The position numbers were made by a program, and so were the translations under genes. The notes under the pieces were generated by a model that saw nothing but the letters and a program-made list of their open reading frames with translations, was not told the DNA's origin and searched no databases. This document shows, one piece after another, positions 16,741 to 24,619 of a stretch of 64,000 nt of DNA (position 1 is the first letter of the stretch; every line of letters starts with the position of its first letter). This DNA is from Sphaerobacter thermophilus DSM 20745 (lineage in GTDB: Bacteria; Chloroflexota; Chloroflexia; Thermomicrobiales; Thermomicrobiaceae), in NCBI RefSeq assembly GCF_000024985.1, contig NC_013524.1, forward strand, positions 806,001 to 870,000, in the 5' to 3' direction.

Positions 16741-17150
16741 AGTGCGATCCCCTCCCTTCCCGTCGTGGCAGCGCATCGTTCCCAGCGCTGGCGACCTCGG
16801 GTTGCTGGATCTCGCACGGTCATGCAACGACGTGATCCGGATTCGCAAGAGAGCGTATCAGTTGTTGCCGTTCCGGTATATCACCGAGAACTGCATTGTG
16901 GATGAGAGAATGTTCATCTGGACGGTGTGCGGGAACCGGCGCGCGTGCGCGGCGCAGCGGCCGATCCCGGCGGGCTGCGAGATCGCGCTATGCACCCCCG
17001 CGTCATGCCCGTCCGGCCGGGGATTCCGGCGCCGATCCGGGCCCCCGCACGTTGACGCGGTATCTGCCGGGGGGTACAGTTGCCGCGGATCGCCGAATAT
17101 CGACGCGGCGCAGCCGGCCGGGTTGCCCGCGGGTGCCGGGAGACGGATGT
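16741..17150. other. 410-base divergent gap
   Basis: This separates the divergent response regulator and FixX-like genes and must hold both promoters. I see no clear -35/-10 pair, repeat or conserved RNA motif. Open frames across it are shadows of GC-rich sequence and do not look like protein. Confidence 0.4.
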
Positions 17151-17468
17151 ATGTCAGTCGTTGTTCGCGACGGGATCAAGGATCGAGCGGGACTTGAGCG
17201 CAAGCTCGCCATCGACACTTACAACGTCGACCCGACCCGCGCCCACATCCGCATCATCGACCCCGACGTCTGCCTCCAGTGCGAGCGCCAGCAGTGCGTC
17301 AACTGTTGCCCGGCGGCATGCTACACCCCTCAGCCGGACGGGCGGGTCCTGTTCTCCTACGAGGGCTGCGTCGAGTGCGGCACCTGCCGGATCGTCTGCT
17401 ACGAGTTCGACAACATCGAGTGGACCTACCCCCGCGGCGGCTTCGGCATCCAGTACCGGTACGGGTGA
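17151..17468 (+). CDS. FixX-like 4Fe-4S ferredoxin
   Basis: 105 residues from ATG 17151, preceded by GGGAGA. Two cysteine clusters are visible: CLQCERQQCVNCCPAACYT and CVECGTCRIVCYEF. Together with WTYPRGGFGIQYRYG at the end they match FixX-type ferredoxins, which sit beside the FixC/ETF-quinone oxidoreductase and pass electrons between ETF (FixAB) and quinone. Usually it is part of a fixABCX operon; none of fixA, fixB or fixC is in the window. A strong terminator follows, so it is the last or only gene of its transcript. Confidence 0.88.
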   Translation: MSVVVRDGIKDRAGLERKLAIDTYNVDPTRAHIRIIDPDVCLQCERQQCVNCCPAACYTPQPDGRVLFSYEGCVECGTCRIVCYEFDNIEWTYPRGGFGIQYRYG

Positions 17469-17497
17469 TACCCCGCCATTCCCAGCGCATCGGCAAG

Positions 17498-17520
17498 CGG
17501 CGGCCGAGGCCGCCGTTTTT
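17498..17520 (+). terminator. Rho-independent terminator after FixX-like gene
   Basis: CGGCGGCC, a GA loop, GGCCGCCG and then TTTTT form a perfect 8-bp stem with a T-run 30 bases after the stop codon. Confidence 0.9.
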
Positions 17521-17539
17521 CGTGCCGGACGGGGCGCGG

Positions 17540-17935
17540 GGAGGGGCCGCGCGCGGCACGTGCCCGGGGCTGAAGCCGCCGGGCTCACAACGAAAGCCGG
17601 CTGAAGCCGGCTGGGGACATCGGACTCAGATCCCGGAGATGTGGTGTCCGCCGGTCGGTGACTGCCCGGGGGTTCACCCCCGGTCTGACACGGCGACGTC
17701 CACTGAAGGGACTGAAGAAGCTGAATCCGGTGGGTGGCCGGATCGGGTCCGCCGACATGTAGGTATCACAACCCCTTCAGTGGGCTTACCCTGTATTCAG
17801 CCCGGCTGCTTTAGCCCCGGGCACATGCCGGGCGGCGGCACCCAACGCCGGGATGTGAACGCAGTTATCCTAGCCGGCTTTAGCCGGCTTTTCTTGTGAG
17901 CCCGGAGGGTTCCCCCGGGCCCCGACCACGGCGCG
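17540..17935. repeat. Family B repeat cluster
   Basis: A string of short palindromes: GCCCGGGGCTGAAGCCGCCG, AGCCGGCTGAAGCCGGCT, CCCGGGGGTTCACCCCCGG, then TCCACTGAAGGGACTG paired with CCCCTTCAGTGGGCTTA, CAGCCCGGCTGCTTTAGCCC and AGCCGGCTTTAGCCGGCTTT. The same units, in the same kinds of order, recur near 25.5-26.1, 28.8-29.3, 43.3-43.6 and 51.7 kb. No gene is seen inside. Confidence 0.85.
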
Positions 17936-18153
17936 GATTCCTCCTACCACGCTGCGGACCGCGATAGCCCTAGGTCCTCACCGCGGTGCCGAATCCTCTT
18001 ACCACCCCGCCCCGGGCACGCGCCACCGCCGTAGTCTCGGCCGCCGCGCCCTGCCCGGTCCGCCCCGGCGCGGGGTGGGTGGTAGACTAGGAGAGCGAAG
18101 GCTGGGCTGTGAAGCGGCCCGGCATCGGTCGCCAGCCGGGAAGGACGCCCCCT

Positions 18154-18693
18154 GTGTATTGGACCCGCAAGCATGTCTTGATCTGTACCGCGCAGCACTG
18201 CAACCAGAAGGGTGCGCAGGCGGTCGCCGGTCGGCTCCGCATTGAGCTCAAGCGTAAGGGGCTCGATGTCGACGTCCTGGCCAACACCTGCGACTCGATC
18301 GACATCTGCGACATCGGGCCCAATATCGTCGTCTATCCCGACCGGATCATCTACCACGGGGTCAAGACGTCGGACATTCCGGAGCTGGTCGAGTCGCTCC
18401 GCCCCGGCGGCAAGCCGGTGGAGCGTCTCCTGCTGAAGCCCTACGAGGGGGAGGAGCAGGCCCGCCGCGAGATCTACGAGGCGGCGGTGCGGGCCGAGCC
18501 GATCTCTCCCGAGGACTTCCTGGCGCTGGCACAGGCGCACGGCTGGGACGAGTCCTGGGTCAACGAGCAGGCGCGGCGCGGGTTCATCGCTCGCAAGCAG
18601 ATCGATGACCGGCCGGTGATCATGGTCACCAGCAAGGCGCGGCAGCGCTACGGGATCGTGGGGGAACCGTCCGAGGAGGCCGCCGGGACCTGA
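18154..18693 (+). CDS. 2Fe-2S thioredoxin-like ferredoxin protein
   Basis: 179 residues. GTG 18154 is chosen for the GGAAGGA site eight bases upstream; GTG 18109 would add 15 poorly conserved residues. The N-terminal 90 residues have the four cysteines of thioredoxin-like 2Fe-2S ferredoxins: CTAQHCNQKGA and NTCDSIDICDIGP, followed by YPDRIIYHGV. The C-terminal half is helical and ends with a segment (KQIDDRPVIMVTSKARQRYG) I do not recognise. Likely an electron carrier. Its neighbour is the phosphoribosyltransferase gene 26 bases downstream, with no obvious functional link. Confidence 0.78.
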   Translation: MYWTRKHVLICTAQHCNQKGAQAVAGRLRIELKRKGLDVDVLANTCDSIDICDIGPNIVVYPDRIIYHGVKTSDIPELVESLRPGGKPVERLLLKPYEGEEQARREIYEAAVRAEPISPEDFLALAQAHGWDESWVNEQARRGFIARKQIDDRPVIMVTSKARQRYGIVGEPSEEAAGT

Positions 18694-18719
18694 GGACGCG
18701 GCACGAGGAAACAGGTGTG

Positions 18720-19700
18720 ATGGGAGAACCCAAGGAGGTCATCCGGAACCCCGAGCCGGATGATGTCCCGTCCGAGCCGGGGGGCGCCCCGTCCCCCGCT
18801 TCCACCGAGTCGACCTCGTCCTCCGAGCCGAGTAAGCCTCGCTTCGCTCACCCCGCCGAGGCGGAGTTCGCCGCCTTCCTGGACTTCTACCGCATTCGCT
18901 GGGAGTACGAGCCCAAGGCCTTCCCCCTGCGCTGGCGGGACGGCCGGGTGGCCGAGATGTTCCGCCCCGACTTCTACCTGCCCGAGCAGGATCTTTACGT
19001 CGAGTTGACCACGATGCGGCAGAGCCTGGTCACGCGGAAGAACCGCAAGGTGCGGCGGCTGCGCCAGCTCTACCCGAACATCAACATCGTGCTCCTCTAC
19101 CGCAAGGACTTCCACGAGCTGCTCTCCCGCTTCGGGTACGGCTCGGTGCACATCACGTCGCTGCGGCCCGATCAGATCGAGCGGGTGCTGCTGAGCGCCG
19201 CCGAGATCCAGGGGCGGGTCGCGGAGCTGGGCCAGCAGATCTCGGCCGACTACGCCGGGGAGTCGATCCTGCTGGTGGGCGTGCTCAAGGGGATCACCTT
19301 CTTCCTGGCTGATCTGTCTCGCGCGATCACTCGGCCGCTGGCTATCGACTACCTCCAACTGGCACACACCGGCGAGGGGGTCCATATCACCAAAGATCTT
19401 GACCTGGACGTGCGCGGGCAGCACGTGCTCCTGGTTGAGGACATCGTGAACACCGGGGTGTCGGTCGACTTCGTGCTGCGCACCTTGCGGGAGCGCGAGC
19501 CCGCCAGCCTGCGGGTCTGCACCCTGCTCGACAAGGCCGAGCGGCGTCTGGTGCCGGTGCCGGTGGACTACGTGGGCTTCACCATCCCCAACGAGTTCGT
19601 GGTCGGCTACGGGCTCGACTACCGCGAGCTCTACCGCAACCTCCCCTTCCTCTGTGTGCTCAAGCGCGAGGTGTACGAAGAGGCTTTGCCGGGGGAGTGA
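18720..19700 (+). CDS. Phosphoribosyltransferase (Hpt-like) fused to nuclease-like domain
   Basis: 326 residues from ATG 18720, behind GAGGAAACAGG. Residues 1-40 are low-complexity Pro/Ser/Glu. Residues about 42-135 read as a PD-(D/E)xK-like fold: EAEFAAFLDFYRIRWEYEP, then FRPDFYLPEQDLYVELTT. Residues about 150-326 form a hypoxanthine-guanine phosphoribosyltransferase: LVGVLKGITFFLADLSRA, then LLVEDIVNTGVSV (the PRPP-binding loop) and LDKAERRL, VDYVGFTIPNEFVVGYGLDY. The second part would salvage purines. Hpt proteins are normally about 180 residues, so the N-terminal half is additional. Its catalytic state is not known. Confidence 0.82.
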   Translation: MGEPKEVIRNPEPDDVPSEPGGAPSPASTESTSSSEPSKPRFAHPAEAEFAAFLDFYRIRWEYEPKAFPLRWRDGRVAEMFRPDFYLPEQDLYVELTTMRQSLVTRKNRKVRRLRQLYPNINIVLLYRKDFHELLSRFGYGSVHITSLRPDQIERVLLSAAEIQGRVAELGQQISADYAGESILLVGVLKGITFFLADLSRAITRPLAIDYLQLAHTGEGVHITKDLDLDVRGQHVLLVEDIVNTGVSVDFVLRTLREREPASLRVCTLLDKAERRLVPVPVDYVGFTIPNEFVVGYGLDYRELYRNLPFLCVLKREVYEEALPGE

Positions 19701-19707
19701 GGAGTCC

Positions 19708-19806
19708 TACGTCATCCGTCATCCGCCCCCTCACCCCCGACCCCTCTCGGACGGAGCCCATCAGGGGAGAGGGGAGTAGGACGGAACACGGAACACGCAA
19801 CCCGCA
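19708..19806. repeat. Family A palindromic repeat
   Basis: CGTCATCCGTCATCC, CCCTCACCCCCGACCCCTC, CGGACGGAGCCC, AGGGGAGAGGGGA, then CGGAACACGGAACACGC. The orientation is inverted relative to the copies at 5.8 and 13.7 kb. It occupies the gap between convergent genes. Confidence 0.8.
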
Positions 19807-21450
19807 TCATCGTATCAGCACCATCAACAGCACCTGGGCGAGGACGATCTTGGCGACGGTGGCGATGGGGTAAACCGCCGCGTAGCCGACGTTCGGCAGT
19901 TCATTGTCGGTCTGCTCCAGCGCGAAGCCGAGGACGGCCGGCTGGGTGTGGATGCCGGCCACCATCCCGATCAGCACCCCCATTGGGATGCGGAGCAGCC
20001 GGTAGCCGACCCAGAGGGCGAGGAATGCCGTCGTCGTGGTGACAACGACACCGGCTGCGAAGAGCAAGAGGCCGCTCCGCTCGACGATGGTGGTGACGAA
20101 GGGGTGGCCGGCGCGGGTGCCGACTCCCGCCAGGAAGAAGATCAGCCCCATCTGGCGGATCGTCAGGTTCGCCGAGTAGGGCAGGCTCCAGACGAGCGGC
20201 CCGGTCCGTTCCAGTGACCCGAGCACCAGCGCCACGATCAAGGGGCCGCCGGCCAGCCCGAGCGTGAAACTGAGGCCGCCGGGCAACGGGATCGGCACCA
20301 GTCCCAGCAGCAGCCCCAGCGCCAGTCCCAGGCCGAAGGTGAGGATGTCGATCTCGCTGAGGGCGCGGTAGGAGTCGCCCAGGAAGCGGCTGACCGCGTC
20401 CATGTTCGACCGCGCGGTGACGACGCGCACGCGGTCGCCCGGCTCCAGCACCGTGTCGCCGCTGGGCAGGAAGTCGACGTCGCCGCGCCGGACGCGCGTG
20501 ATCACGGCGCCGAACTGCTGCGGGAGGTTGAGGTCGCGGAGCCGGTGGCCGACGACCTTGGGGTTGGAGACGAAGATGCGGCGGAAGTCGAGCTCGTGGC
20601 GTGCGAGGTCGAGTTGCTCATTGCTCGTCTCGCCCAGGGCGGCGGTGACCCGCTCCAATTCCTCCTCGGTGCCGACGGCGGTGATGAGGTCGCCGGGCGC
20701 GAGGAGGGTGTCGGCCGTGACCAGGCGGGTTTCCTGTCCATGCCGGTAGCGCCCGAACACCACGTCCCAGCCGTGGCGTTGGACCAGGGTCGCGATCGGG
20801 ACATCAGTCGCCTCCGGCCGGGTGACGCGGATGGTGCGGTTGGTTAGGCGGCTCTCGACTGCGGGGAGGTCCGGCATGGCCCGCGCCTCGGTCGCGTAGT
20901 CGATGCGCCAGAGGCGGCGGACCAGCAGGATCGCCAGGATCACCCCGACGACGCCCATCGGGTAGGTGACCGAGTAGGCGACCACCGGCTCGGCGAGGAT
21001 CTGATCGATCGGGCCGGGGGGCGGGTTGAGCCGCAGATAGTCGAGCACCGCGGCCAGTGCCGGGGTGTTGGTGACGCTCCCGGCGAAGAGGCCGGCCGTG
21101 TGCGCCGCGCTGAGATCGAGGAGCACGTAGGCTCCGGTCGAGAGGACGGCGGCGAAGGCGAGCACGCCGGCCGCGAAGAGATTGTCCCGGGGGCCTCTGC
21201 GACGGAGGGCACTGAAGAAGCCGCGACCGCTGCTCAGGCCGATGGTGTAGACGAAGAGCACGAGGCCGAGGTTGTAGATGATCTCCGGGAGCTGGAGGTC
21301 GGGGTCGAGCGCCCCGACGGCGAGCCCCGCGAACAAGACCGCCGCCACGCCGAGACTCACCCCGGCGACCGTGATGCGCCCGATCGGGTAGCCGATCGCC
21401 GCGACCACGAACAAGAGCAGCAGCGGATTGTCGCGCAAGAGATCGATCAT
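19807..21450 (-). CDS. AspT/YidE-type membrane transporter with two RCK_C domains
   Basis: 547 residues. Two membrane halves of about five or six helices each (residues about 10-190 and 375-547) flank a cytoplasmic region (about 195-365) with two TrkA-C/RCK_C-like segments, VPIATLVQRHGWDVVFGRYR and HRLRDLNLPQQFGAVITRVRR. Each membrane half carries a related motif (FVYTIGLSSG and FFLAGVGTRAG). This is the aspartate-alanine exchanger/YidE/YbjL architecture and length (family knowledge). The substrate is unknown; YidE and YbjL remain uncharacterised in most bacteria. The RCK_C domains suggest ligand gating. Confidence 0.88.
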   Translation of the reverse strand: MIDLLRDNPLLLLFVVAAIGYPIGRITVAGVSLGVAAVLFAGLAVGALDPDLQLPEIIYNLGLVLFVYTIGLSSGRGFFSALRRRGPRDNLFAAGVLAFAAVLSTGAYVLLDLSAAHTAGLFAGSVTNTPALAAVLDYLRLNPPPGPIDQILAEPVVAYSVTYPMGVVGVILAILLVRRLWRIDYATEARAMPDLPAVESRLTNRTIRVTRPEATDVPIATLVQRHGWDVVFGRYRHGQETRLVTADTLLAPGDLITAVGTEEELERVTAALGETSNEQLDLARHELDFRRIFVSNPKVVGHRLRDLNLPQQFGAVITRVRRGDVDFLPSGDTVLEPGDRVRVVTARSNMDAVSRFLGDSYRALSEIDILTFGLGLALGLLLGLVPIPLPGGLSFTLGLAGGPLIVALVLGSLERTGPLVWSLPYSANLTIRQMGLIFFLAGVGTRAGHPFVTTIVERSGLLLFAAGVVVTTTTAFLALWVGYRLLRIPMGVLIGMVAGIHTQPAVLGFALEQTDNELPNVGYAAVYPIATVAKIVLAQVLLMVLIR

Positions 21451-21540
21451 CGGTCCCCCAATGCTTGAAGTGCCGCGCCGTGTCTTGCCGGGCGGTCAGT
21501 GCTGACCAGATACCGGCATGGCGCGTGCCGGGGGTGTGAT

Positions 21541-21673
21541 GCGTTATGCGTCATGCGTCATGCGTGATACGTGTTCCGTGCTGCGTGTTGCGTGTTCCTC
21601 CCCTTTCCCCTGGTGGGCTCCGTCCGAGAGGGGCCGGGGGTGAGGGGGACGCACGACGAATGACGCATGACGC
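21541..21673. repeat. Family A palindromic repeat upstream of ECF41 operon
   Basis: GCGTTATGCGTCATGCGTCA, GTGTTCCGTGCTGCGTG, CCCCTTTCCCC, CTCCGTCCGAGAGGGG, then GACGAATGACGCATGACGC. It ends 13 bases before the ECF41-type -35 element and fills most of the gap from the AspT-like gene. Confidence 0.82.
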
Positions 21674-21685
21674 ACCACGCACCCC

Positions 21686-21712
21686 TGTCACACCGCGCCG
21701 CCCTGTCTCGTC
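21686..21712 (+). promoter_or_regulatory. ECF41-type promoter
   Basis: TGTCACA (21686-21692), a 16-base spacer and CGTC (21709-21712) match the published ECF41 promoter consensus exactly in both elements and spacing. It lies about 40 bases upstream of the oxidoreductase ATG. The sigma factor gene is next in the operon, so autoregulation is expected. Confidence 0.85.
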
Positions 21713-21753
21713 TCCTGGGTGAAGGTCGGACACGACACGGACAGGAGAGACCG

Positions 21754-22974
21754 ATGACGAAGGAGCGGACGCAGGAGGTCGTGATCCTGGGCGGGGGCTA
21801 TGCCGGGCTGATGGCGGCCGTTCGGCTGGCGAATCGCCGAGTGCCGTCGCGGGTCACGCTGGTGGATGCGAAGGCGGAGTTCCCGGAGCGCATCCGGCTG
21901 CACCAGGTCGCGGCCGGTCAGCAGCTCCGGCGACGGTCGATCCCCGAGCTGCTGCGCGGCACCGGGGTGGAGTTCATGCAGGGGCGGGCGAGCGAGCTCG
22001 ACCCGGAGGCCCAACTCGTCGCCGTGCAGACGCGCGATGGCCAGCGGACGTTGCGCTACGACTGGCTCCTCTACGCGCTCGGCAGCCAGGTGGATCTGTC
22101 CCCCATCCCAGGGCTGCACCAGCACACGCTGGCGCTCGACGATCGCTCCACCGCCAAGGATCTGGCGGCCCGGCTCGAGCGGCTGGGCGACGGGCGGGTT
22201 CTGATCGTCGGTGGCGGATTGACCGGCATCGAGGCTGCGGTCGAGCTGGCCGAGCGGTTCCCGCGCCTCGCAATCGAACTGGTGACGGCCGGTGCGCTCG
22301 GTGAGGATCTGTCCCCGGCGGGGGCGGCACACATCCGGCGGGTGTTTGAGCGGCACGGGATTGCGCTGCGCGAGCACGCGCGGATTGAGGAGATCCAGGA
22401 GGGCGTCGCTCGCCTCGCGGGCGGCGAGCGCATCCCGTTCGACATCTGCCTGTGGGCCGGTGGGTTCCGTGCGCCGGGCCTGGCGGCGCGGGCCGGGTTG
22501 CCGACCAACGAGCGGGGGCAGGTCATCGTCGATCGGACGCTGCAGGTACCTGGGCATCCGGAGATCCTGGTCGCCGGGGACGCCGCGCTGGCGCCCGGAC
22601 CAGGCGGCAAGCCGCTGCGGATGTCCTGCGCCGCCGGGCAGCCGATGGGCGCGCACGCCGGTGACACGCTGGCCCGGCTGATCCGTGGGCAGGAGCCCGA
22701 GCCGTTCCGCTTCAGCTACATCCTCCGCTGCATCAGCCTCGGCCGGCACGATGGGCTGATCCAGTTTGTCGCATCCGACGACACGCCGCGTGATCGGGTG
22801 CTGACGGGTCGGGCCGCGGCGGTGGTGAAAGAGGCGATCTGCCGCTATACACTCACGAGCGTCGAGGCGGAGCGACGCCTGCGCCTCCCGCTTTACTGGT
22901 GGCTGCGGCCGACGGAAACCGCGAGCTACGCGCTGCCGGCCGGCGCGCGGACGGGAGTGACGACTGATGTGTAA
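21754..22974 (+). CDS. NADH dehydrogenase-like FAD oxidoreductase (ECF41 partner)
   Basis: 406 residues from ATG 21754, behind ACAGGAGAG. Both dinucleotide folds are visible: VVILGGGYAGLMAA for FAD at the N-terminus and VLIVGGGLTGIEAAVELAE for NAD(P)H near residue 150. ILVAGDAAL near residue 275 is the second FAD contact. The protein resembles type II NADH dehydrogenases and related disulfide-reductase-fold enzymes, but there is no obvious C-terminal membrane anchor. ECF41 sigma genes are typically paired with an oxidoreductase, epimerase or carboxymuconolactone decarboxylase-like gene (family knowledge). Here the stop overlaps the sigma factor start by eight bases. The physiological substrate is unknown. 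Confidence 0.88.
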   Translation: MTKERTQEVVILGGGYAGLMAAVRLANRRVPSRVTLVDAKAEFPERIRLHQVAAGQQLRRRSIPELLRGTGVEFMQGRASELDPEAQLVAVQTRDGQRTLRYDWLLYALGSQVDLSPIPGLHQHTLALDDRSTAKDLAARLERLGDGRVLIVGGGLTGIEAAVELAERFPRLAIELVTAGALGEDLSPAGAAHIRRVFERHGIALREHARIEEIQEGVARLAGGERIPFDICLWAGGFRAPGLAARAGLPTNERGQVIVDRTLQVPGHPEILVAGDAALAPGPGGKPLRMSCAAGQPMGAHAGDTLARLIRGQEPEPFRFSYILRCISLGRHDGLIQFVASDDTPRDRVLTGRAAAVVKEAICRYTLTSVEAERRLRLPLYWWLRPTETASYALPAGARTGVTTDV

Positions 22975-23890
22975 TCCGGGCGAGCCGGAGCGCCGCGAGG
23001 ACACGGCCGCGGAGCGGCTGGACGCCTTCACGGCGCACCGGCCGCTCCTCTTCTCTATCGCCTACCGGATGCTCGGCAGCGTCATGGATGCCGAGGACAT
23101 GATCCAGGAGGCGTTCCTGCGCTGGCTGCGTGCCCCGGCCGGCGAGGTCGCCTCGCCGAAGGCGTACCTGACGACGACCATCACCCGGCTCTGCATCGAT
23201 CACCTGCGCTCGGCCCGCGTGCGCCGCGAGCAGTACGTCGGCCCCTGGCTGCCCGAGCCGCTGCTGACCGCGTCGTATCCGGACATCGCGGAGACCGCCG
23301 CGCAGCGGGAGTCGATCTCCCTGGCCTTCCTCGTCATGCTGGAGCGGCTGGAGCCGGTAGAGCGGGCTGTCTTCCTGCTGCGAGAGGTCTTCGACTACGA
23401 CTACGCTGAGATCGCGCCGATCGTTGACAAGACCCCGACCAACTGCCGGCAGATCGTGCGCCGGGCACGGGAGCGAATCGCGGACGAGCGCCGCCGGGTC
23501 GAGGTGCCGCCGGAGCGCCAGGAGGCGTTGATCGACGCGTTCTTGGGCGCCTGCGCCAACGGCGACCTGCCGGGGCTGCTCACGCTGCTGGCCGACGACA
23601 TCACGATGTGGACCGACGGCGGGCCGCATGCCCGCGCCGCGCGCCGGCCGATCGTGGGTGCGGACCGCGTGGCGCGCTTCAGCATCGGCGTCACGCCGCG
23701 CATCCCGCCGGGTACCACGGCACACCACGTCGAGATCAACGGCCAGCCCGGCGTGGTGCTCTACGCCGGTGGAGAGCCGCACACCGCCTTCGTGGTCGAC
23801 CTGGTCGGAGATCGGATCCACCGGATCTGGATGGTGCTCAACCCCGACAAACTGCGCCACCTGCCACGAGGCACGGCCCTCGCCTCCTAG
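22967..23890 (+). CDS. ECF41-family sigma factor with SnoaL-like C-terminus
   Basis: 307 residues. Sigma region 2 is visible at about 22-90 (AYRMLGSVMDAEDMIQEAFL) and region 4 at about 125-175 (LEPVERAVFLLREVFDYDY, ICR-type helix-turn-helix). Two ECF41 hallmarks are present: GPWLPEPL in the linker and NPDKL near the end of the SnoaL-like C-terminal domain (about 185-300). In this group the C-terminal domain replaces a separate anti-sigma factor and tunes activity (family knowledge). It is co-transcribed with the upstream oxidoreductase under a promoter of its own type, which implies positive autoregulation. Confidence 0.93.
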   Translation: MCNPGEPERREDTAAERLDAFTAHRPLLFSIAYRMLGSVMDAEDMIQEAFLRWLRAPAGEVASPKAYLTTTITRLCIDHLRSARVRREQYVGPWLPEPLLTASYPDIAETAAQRESISLAFLVMLERLEPVERAVFLLREVFDYDYAEIAPIVDKTPTNCRQIVRRARERIADERRRVEVPPERQEALIDAFLGACANGDLPGLLTLLADDITMWTDGGPHARAARRPIVGADRVARFSIGVTPRIPPGTTAHHVEINGQPGVVLYAGGEPHTAFVVDLVGDRIHRIWMVLNPDKLRHLPRGTALAS

Positions 23891-24120
23891 CCAGCGCCGG
23901 AGAACGAATCCCTCCACGCCGCCGGGCGGTGCCCACGTGCCGCCCGGCTTGGGTCGGGAGGACGCACGGGGTGCTGCTCGTGGCGCATGCAGCGAGCGGC
24001 GGCAGGTGGGATGACCGGATCTCGGCGGAAGCCAGTTCTTACTATGGTAGGATGTGCTCGCGGTTCGTCGCGTCGCGACGGGCTACGTACGGGCGATGGC
24101 GGTCAGGAGGACACGCGGGA

Positions 24121-24483
24121 ATGCAGGTTCAGCGGACGCCGATGCGCTGCCCGATCTGCGATCGGGAACTGGTGGACGTGCGCATTCGGAATATCGGCAC
24201 AGTCACAGCCAACCTCCTCTGGCAGATGCACGCCGGCCGGTGCACGGAGCACGGCTGGTTCCAGGCTGAGGTCATTAGCAAACCGCCCCGCGAGATCTTC
24301 CCGGTCAACCGCCCCGGCGGCGTCGTCCGCCGTGTGGAAGTCGACGGCCGGGAGTACTTCTCCTTCCCCACCGTCTGGAACGCCATGGATCCCCGCCAGG
24401 ATGTGGATCCCTTCGACCCGCGCTACTGGGAAGTGGATTGGGACCGAATCCGCGGCGCATCAATCGGCGTCACCCGCGGGTAG
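24121..24483 (+). CDS. Hypothetical zinc-ribbon-like protein
   Basis: 120 residues from ATG 24121, with AGGAGG upstream. The N-terminus carries CPICDREL and then HAGRCTEHGWFQAE, so a CxxC...C..H zinc site is plausible. The rest (VNRPGGVVRRVEVDGREYFS, DPFDPRYWEVDWDRIR) shows no motif I recognise. GGTAGGAT about 70 bases upstream might be a -10 region. The gene stands alone between the ECF41 sigma gene and a family A repeat followed by mutM. Function unknown. Confidence 0.6.
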   Translation: MQVQRTPMRCPICDRELVDVRIRNIGTVTANLLWQMHAGRCTEHGWFQAEVISKPPREIFPVNRPGGVVRRVEVDGREYFSFPTVWNAMDPRQDVDPFDPRYWEVDWDRIRGASIGVTRG

Positions 24484-24598
24484 GACGTCATGCGTCCCCC
24501 TCACCCCCGGCCCCTCTCGGACGGAGCCCCACCAGGGGAGAGGGGAGAAAAACGAAACACGGAACACGCAACACGCATCACGGATGACGCATGACGCA
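24484..24598. repeat. Family A palindromic repeat upstream of mutM
   Basis: GACGTCATGCGTCC, CCCTCACCCCCGG, CCCCTCTCGGACGGAGCCCC, AGGGGAGAGGGGAG, CGAAACACGGAACACGC, CACGGATGACGCATGACGC. It starts directly after the previous stop codon and ends 22 bases before the mutM start. Confidence 0.82.
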
Positions 24599-24619
24599 GA
24601 TCTGAGGAGGAACCACCCC

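Noticed and set aside
17540-17935. Family B cluster as a CRISPR array or tRNA cluster
   Set aside because: Units differ in length and orientation and are palindromes without regular spacers; no cloverleaf or GTTCRA-type arm is present.
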